From the NCBI RefSeq assembly GCF_051020955.1, contig NC_135029.1, forward strand, positions 4,426,001 through 4,490,000: a stretch of 64,000 nucleotides of DNA. Direction: 5' to 3'. This DNA is from Megalopta genalis (Eukaryota; Arthropoda; Insecta; Hymenoptera; Halictidae). This document shows, piece by piece, positions 58,465-64,000 of this stretch; positions within the stretch are counted from its first letter, which is position 1, and every line of letters starts with the position of its first letter. A program made the translations under genes and the position numbers. The notes below the pieces were generated by a model. That model ran no database searches. It saw only the letters and a list, made by a program, of their open reading frames with translations, and was not told where the DNA came from.

Positions 58465-58530
58465 GATCAATTTGGAGGCACCACGTATGAGGACAGAGGA
58501 GAAGGAAACTATTCGTGCAATAAGAATACT
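58465..58530 (+). CDS. Candidate 66-nt exon
   Basis: A pyrimidine-rich tract (CTTTTCTCGTTGTTCGCAG, ending 58464) precedes 66 nt that end at a GTGAGT donor (58531-58536). The first frame is open for 22 codons, beginning DQFGGTT and containing NYSCNKNT. That stretch has a tyrosine-x-cysteine and a possible N-glycosylation sequon (NYS), as in extracellular or Ig-like segments, but it is too short for a family call. The second frame is also open (INLEAPRMRTEEK...), the third is not. Length is a multiple of three. The first frame is phase-compatible with the 21-nt candidate at 6923-6943. Its GC content exceeds the flanks. Confidence 0.45.
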
Positions 58531-60228
58531 GTGAGTGCAACAATGATTACTAAACAAATAATTGCATTTGACTTAATGTAGAAAACATTTAACCATTCTT
58601 TCAATAAATCGCGCTAAATTCATAAATATTTTTAATAACGTTCTATCGATGAAAAAGTGCCGCACTATTGTCAAATGAAAATAATTGATAGCGAGTGCAA
58701 TGGACACTAAAGCTTCTTTAAATCGAGACAGCTAGAAAATCTTACAATTAATTGACTCTTTACATATTTCGCCCGGAACGTGGAGAAATTAACCTATTAA
58801 ATATGCAATTTGTTAAATCAATTATATTGTTTACGTTAGCTCTGATTTAACGTCATTCTTTATTGCGATGTTATGCATTCATTAACATTTGCATATTCGT
58901 TACATTTGTGCTGTCGTGATTTTGAAAGCCAATCATGAATCAAACACTTTCTCACGATTTAATTAATTGCGTATTAATTTAATAATTTGGAAAAAGTTTT
59001 GGGATTTCGACCGATTCTACGTTCTTCAAATTCTCCGAAGAATAAAACAAGAATAGAACAAAGCATGCAGCGAACGTTAATAAATTTCGATCAGAATGTT
59101 CGCTAATTAACACTTTAAGTATTTTGTTTAACCAACTGAAATTAATGAAATTAGGAAGATATAATAGATTACTGTACAAATTAATTTTCGAGACTAAATA
59201 AATAATTCTGTCATCCGTATATGGGTGACGCGACTAATATCGTCGAACCTAATTAAAAAATAAATGAATTCAACAAATAATTTTAATACACCTAATTCGA
59301 GGTTTAACGTGTCCCGGTTTGCAGCATCATATTTACGAGGAACGTAAAATTATGTCAATTAGCAATTATGTCAAGTGAGCTCTTCAGAGTTTTATCTATT
59401 CTGATTTATCCTAAACACTGTGCTCTCAAAGCTACGAGACTGACCAAAAAAATCACCGGAATAACGTTAAAAAATATTTTGCCGGTGTATTCGTCGAGGT
59501 GCCAACGGCGGCAGAACTTCGCTCGTTAATTTTCTGTTCTACGAAGTAATTGTATTTTTTCCCTATTTTCTCCTTTTAGAGCACGCATTAAAGGTGCCTC
59601 ACGTATTTATCGTTTCGCCGTCCCGTTTTTATTTATTGCATTTTGCGCGAGAAACGCGAGGCGGCCGTAGTTCATAAATAAACCGGTCCACCGAGTGGCG
59701 CATGTTATAAAGATGTTTGGTTGGATTTAATGGGTTGCCTCCGACAAAGGAGCCGCGCTCAGTTTCCTTTAATATCGACCTTAAACACAGCTCGGCCACG
59801 CGAAAACCTGACTTACCCCGAAAATAGTAGCTGCTGGTAGTCCGGCATAGACGGGACCATGAAAAGTGATTTTTCCGCAAATATAGCCTGGCCGATGCAT
59901 GGTGTATTCTCGCGGAAACTGTAGGTACACGCGCTTAGTTATTTATCGCCGGGATTCCGACGAATTCGACATAGCATCGCGTGGTTCTTTAGTGCTGCTA
60001 TAACAGCCGGTAAACAGTACGGAGAACTTATTTCGAAACATCGACGATAGACAGTATGAAAAGGAAATTCTGTTCGTAAACATGTTGTTCGGGAAAATTT
60101 TTCACTGGTACACATTCAGCATTAGAGAAAGCTTGCCAATATCGTGTCACTAAATACATTGTGCGTGTGTGTCTACGGAGAAAATTCATGTGCTCCTTTA
60201 GAAAATCCGTAATATACATATAATTTTA
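58531..60228. other. Non-coding stretch with GC-rich part at 59.5-60.0 kb
   Basis: No gene supported. 59200-59240 repeats a motif of 580-616. The GC-rich part has a minus-strand 83-codon frame (59629-59880) that matches no family known to me. Confidence 0.35.
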
Positions 60229-60291
60229 TATGGATATGTGATAAGTAAACTCGCGGATTTTATGCATTTATAAAAATGTTTAAGGATATTG

Positions 60292-60565
60292 TGACATTAT
60301 TTCCGGCTTATTAAAATCATCGAAAGACTTGGAGACAATAAAAAAATTTTAGAACATCCTTACATTATTTCCGACTTATTTTAAAATTATTAAAAGAGAA
60401 AATACAAAATCTTGGGAACAATAGAAAGAATTAGGAACATTGTTACACTAGTTCCGAATTACTAAAATTATTAAAAGAGAAAATACGAAACCTTGGAGAC
60501 AACAGAAAAAATTAGGAACATTGTTACGCTAATTCGGATTTATTAAGATCATTGAAAGGGAAAAT
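60292..60565. repeat. Tandem repeat, ~68-82-bp unit, four units
   Basis: ACATTATTTCCGGCTTATTA, AAATTATTAAAAGAGAAAAT and a GGAACATTGTTA word recur in order. In the 25040-25160 copy only about two units are present, so this array expanded after the copies parted. Confidence 0.75.
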
Positions 60566-60836
60566 ATATTTTTATTTAATTTTTGTTTCTTGTTATTGAT
60601 TTTTCTATGAAATTTTCAGTATACAATGCATTCTTTAAATTTTCGTTATGAGCTCAGATAAAAAAGTTGAAAAAACATCATTTTTTAATTCTTTTATCAT
60701 GCCAATTAATTGCAATTTTTGAAAACAATTTTCTAGCCATTCTTTAGTAAACTAACATCCTAAACAAATTTAGATTGCTTAACCTAATTATGATTATATA
60801 TTATTTATTAATATATATATATATTATAATAAATAT

Positions 60837-60932
60837 GAAACGGTTAATAATTATGTGGTATTATACAGTCGGTGTAGAAAATATTCGTGCATCTTTTAAA
60901 GTGGATAATACCCCATAATCATTAACCGTTTC
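60837..60932. repeat. Hairpin with 28-bp arms
   Basis: GAAACGGTTAATAATTATGT at 60837 pairs with the complement ending AATCATTAACCGTTTC at 60932, with about three mismatches and a ~40-nt loop. The size is that of a short MITE or a precursor-like RNA hairpin. Confidence 0.75.
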
Positions 60933-60988
60933 CTAGGAGTTCAAAATAAATTGTATAAAAGAGATGCTGTTCACGTGAAACATTAATG

Positions 60989-61072
60989 ACATGACCTTGG
61001 CATAACCTTCATATGACCTTGACATGACCTTCATATGTCAAGGTTATGTGAAGGTTATGTGAAGGTTATTGT
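60989..61072. repeat. Clustered TGACCTTGA / AAGGTTATG direct and inverted repeats
   Basis: ATGACCTTG, CATAACCTTC, ATGACCTTGACATGACCTTC and then TCAAGGTTATGTGAAGGTTA form an imperfect palindrome centred near CATATG (61032-61037). TGACCTTGA is the reverse complement of TCAAGGTCA, the monomer site of FTZ-F1 and ERR nuclear receptors. Whether it is bound is unknown. Confidence 0.6.
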
Positions 61073-61468
61073 TCATATTTCTCTAACGAACATATCCCTT
61101 ACGTCCTTTAACACGATTATTATTTATTAAATTAGCGTTGCGAGTCATTCATTGAACTGTGTTCGGACACGAAATTATTTAAATTAAAATATCATTTACG
61201 TACTTTGTTAATTTTCACTGTACACCTTACTTAAAAATTTCATATGTTACACACAAGGTGTCATGCACACTAGAAAATTAAAACGGCCGTCACGGTTAAA
61301 TTACTTACTATTTCGGGTCCGAAAAATTAGTAAATATTCTTCAGACGTTCTAAAGTAAAGGTGAACAGCGTTTTTCTTAAAAATATCACTGTTACGTAGT
61401 AAAAAAAACCCGGAAAATTCTCGCTTCGTGATTTGTTCAATACTTCGAACGCGGCTCGAGTCCGTCCA

Positions 61469-61944
61469 AAGGAAATCGAACCTTGATCTCTAACATTATA
61501 CATATACTCTATTTCAATCATATTTAAAGCATCACTGAAATTTTTTCGTCATTAATATCTGGTATCGTATTAAATACTTAATTCCGCAATAGTGTATTTT
61601 CGTAAACGTAACGACGAAATCTAGCATTGTTCGAAGACTCAACTAAATTTGTGACCCTAAGGTAGTCTTGTAGTCCCCTCGTTAGTCTCTTGCACCCTCT
61701 TGGAGACTATGCACGACCTAAGTCCCTGCTATAAATCCTACGAAGCTTGAATAGCGCTTTGCCATCCGACTTCAACTCCTTTGTCTTATTTAGAAACGTA
61801 TTTTTAGATTAATTTCCACGAGTAGATTGCAGTTCTTTATGCAAATTCACTATTCCATTAATTACTTTCGACAAAACAGTTTGAGAAAAAATTATTTCGC
61901 CGATTAGAAAGTTCCTTATAGGAAAAGTAAAGTAAATGTATCGT
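61469..61944. other. Stretch with no supported gene
   Basis: No feature supported beyond AT-rich sequence. Confidence 0.3.
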
Positions 61945-62350
61945 TGATATCTGCCAACCTAAATGCAAAAAATCATAAAAATCTATCGTTGATAATTATA
62001 TCAGTAATACTATATAGCATAATACAAGTCGACCTAAATTAAAAAATCCATACAAATCTGCAACTGTGCGCAAATAAAATCAAAATGCGTAGATAATTCA
62101 TTCATTCTGATACTATTATATTATAATATTGTATATTAGTATTACTATTATATTATATTATTGTATATTAATAGAGTATATTATATTATAATATACTCTA
62201 CTACCGTGCATAAGTTAAATGAAAATGCGTAGACAACTAGTTAACTTATCATGACTATAATATTTATCAACCTAATATTTGTCAACCTAAGTTCAAAAAT
62301 TCCTCAAAACCTACAACTTCGTATAAGTGAAATGAAAATGAATATATAGT
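61945..62350. repeat. Degenerate tandem repeat with AT-rich spacers
   Basis: The block GTCAACCTAAGTTCAAAAAT, then TACAACTGTGCATAAGTGAA-like, then ATGAAAATGCGTAGA recurs at about 61951, 62028 and 62203-62340, with TATTATATTATAATATTG simple sequence between. Confidence 0.65.
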
Positions 62351-63399
62351 ATATTAACCTAGTACCGTTACACCATAGCTATTGTAGCTACACCAGTCTA
62401 TAAACTCTGCCATGCTGGCTAGTTTCAGTTTTCCAACGCCATCAACCATCGTAGGTGTCGCTGATTTTTACGAAACTATTTTTCTTCTTTCACCCCGGTT
62501 AAAGTTTAATATTTTTCTGCTCGTGCTATAAATCCTCCATTTTTGAAAAAAAATGGGGCACCCGGAACCGTGAAAGTCCTATCGAGAAAAATTCAGGAAC
62601 ACCGTGGAACACAGACCTGACAGTTCATGCTATGGAATTATTACGGGGCATCTGGATTCGTTACGTGCCCGTCCAACTTTGACATCAAGCGTAACGATGC
62701 ATCACGCTAGAACAACATAAATCGACTAATCTCGACGTTGGCTCGATCTGGGTTACGACGAACCTGTAGTGCGGTGTAGAAAATCACACATGTACATATT
62801 TATTCTTGCGTGTTTGCCTGTACAGCCCGCGAGTGCTTGCTAGTTCTCTGGGATACGTCGCGACGAAAAATCGTGTTCCCGAATTCACGGTGATATTTTC
62901 CACCTGGACGTAACAAAATAACAAATATCGGCGTAGTGGACCGTGTACGGAAATACCTGTGGAATTATCCATGCACGGTTTCCTTGAAATTTTCAACATT
63001 TCCAGCGCTCCGGACCTGTCATCGACAGCCACGCATTAACTTATTTATCAGGTTTAAGCACTCCAGGGAGATACCCGAAGCGTGTATTTTGCAAACGATA
63101 TTGCAAGACTGCGATTTTCGATGGGTTATTAGCACATTGCTGTGCATACTAAAAATACAAAGAATAAATTGGCATAGTGTTGTCTTAAGGATTACATGAA
63201 CACACAATTATATGATATACAATAATGGTGCATGTTTTTATATTTATAACTAGAATTTAGGGCTACTGTTGAGTTGTTAATTATCATTTGTATATTACTA
63301 GATCATACGTGAATCACTAAGTACTCAGTACAAATTAATTATGGATGTAAACTGTGGTTTTTTTAGAAATTTATGAATGTACTTTTATCGCCCCTTTTA
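62351..63399. other. GC-rich island at 62.4-63.1 kb, no recognised gene
   Basis: Short frames on both strands (62784-63032 minus, 62936-63199 plus) without known domains. Confidence 0.35.
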
Positions 63400-63605
63400 T
63401 CACCCATTTTATTCATCTTCAAATTGGTGTATGTTTTTATTCACATTCGAATAAATTTGCACTTTTATCCGTATTGGAATAAGTTTGCTCTTTTATCCGT
63501 ATTCAAGTGTCTACTTTTACCTATAATGGAATAAGTGTATGCCTTTATGAGTATTCAAATAAATATACACTTTCATCGATATGCGAATAAGTATGTACAT
63601 ACAAG
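63400..63605. repeat. TTCGAATAA-rich block 4, ~31-34-bp minisatellite
   Basis: The unit GCACTTTTATCCGTATTGGA followed by ATAAGTTT recurs five to six times with substitutions (63430-63600). Confidence 0.75.
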
Positions 63606-64000
63606 TGCACGTTTAAAGAAAAAGTTTTGAACACTTGGTTCGAGAGATGCGAACCTTCCGTTTCTAGCACAAAACAACCAACCCACCTTTCTTACCTCAG
63701 CACGCTAAATTTAAAAGCACTAGCTCCGCTGCTGAAAAAGCCAATATTTTAGAAGCTTTTTTCAAAACAACTTCGTTGGTCCGGCATCGTGTATTTCAAG
63801 AATGGTGTTTTTTAAGTAAAATTGTTCTCGCGGAGTCCGACAGTGTAGCGACTGCTGCAGTTATATGAAACCAAAAAGGCAAAAAAGATTCTTAATTTGC
63901 ATGAGTGTAGCTATTGTCTGTGCCAGAATAAAAAGCACGGTACGAGGGAAATAACAGCATCTCAAGTAAAAGCTTTCTACTTTGGTGAAGAAAGACGTTT
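63606..64000. other. Right edge of window, no supported gene
   Basis: No exon or repeat could be supported. The sequence may continue a feature beyond the window. Confidence 0.3.

Larger units (their letters stand above)
60229..61468 (-). mobile_element. Arm-less, expanded copy of the long-inverted-repeat element interior
   Basis: 60229-60360 and 61080-61468 match 25178-25040 and 25010-24621 in reverse complement (for example TTAGCGTTGCGAGTCATTCA and CGGCTCGAGTCCGTCC). The 143-bp inverted arms of 24418-25322 are missing, and about 700 bp of repeats are inserted in the middle. The sharp end at 60229 coincides with the inner edge of the arm. Confidence 0.8.

Noticed and set aside
1..64000. CRISPR arrays, operons, bacterial promoters or phage genes
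   Set aside because: No regularly spaced short repeats with unique spacers, no ribosome-binding-site-led gene clusters; the sequence is eukaryotic in character.

Overview
The window looks like non-coding DNA from an insect nuclear genome, most probably a hymenopteran (bee or ant). The evidence is an AT-rich background with scattered GC-rich islands, abundant (AT)n and (GA)n tracts, mariner and piggyBac remnants, spliceosomal-type splice signals and no bacterial-style gene packing. The taxon is an inference. No complete host protein-coding gene, tRNA, rRNA or CRISPR array can be supported.

Host genes: two short exon-like segments on the + strand stand out, at 6923-6943 (21 nt) and 58465-58530 (66 nt). 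Both have good splice sites, both are multiples of three, and both are open in the same phase. If real, most of the window is intron, about 51 kb, of one + strand gene that I cannot name. A 42-bp (14-codon) acidic tandem repeat at 53800-53961 and a small ATG frame at 15142-15324 are weaker coding traces.

Mobile elements dominate. Five copies of a piggyBac-family element (805-1482, 4713-5002, 5618-5907, 26846-27519, 41465-41754) have TTAA at both ends and end sequences close to those of the lepidopteran piggyBac. Two of about 675 bp keep an open 80-codon frame encoding only the cysteine-rich DNA-binding tail of the transposase. Three are exactly 290 bp and derive from the 675-bp form by a further deletion between TTCG microhomologies. 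At least five more TTAA-flanked MITE families are present: 3041, 28233, 50203 and 51021; 29078 and 40968; 32025; 42536 and 44365-44759; 40522. A 921-bp mariner with a frameshifted, core-deleted transposase lies at 15345-16265, and a 79-bp mariner-end MITE at 24016-24094. A long-inverted-repeat element occurs at 24418-25322 and 31594-31939, and its arm-less core recurs in reverse at 60229-61468.

Other structure: a 409-bp foldback at 8238-8646; twin hairpins at 38684-39018; a 399-bp direct tandem duplication at 17942-18739; degenerate tandem arrays at 16730-17400, 60292-60565 and 61945-62350; several TTCGAATAA-rich blocks; and a much-decayed repeat family with GACTGCGGATTTTTATGCA-like ends in a dozen or more places. 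GC-rich islands near 11.0-11.6, 22.3-22.9, 25.7-26.2, 36.4-37.0, 47.9-49.0, 51.6-52.7, 59.5-60.0 and 62.4-63.1 kb carry long frames on both strands. They look more like conserved non-coding or regulatory DNA than exons.
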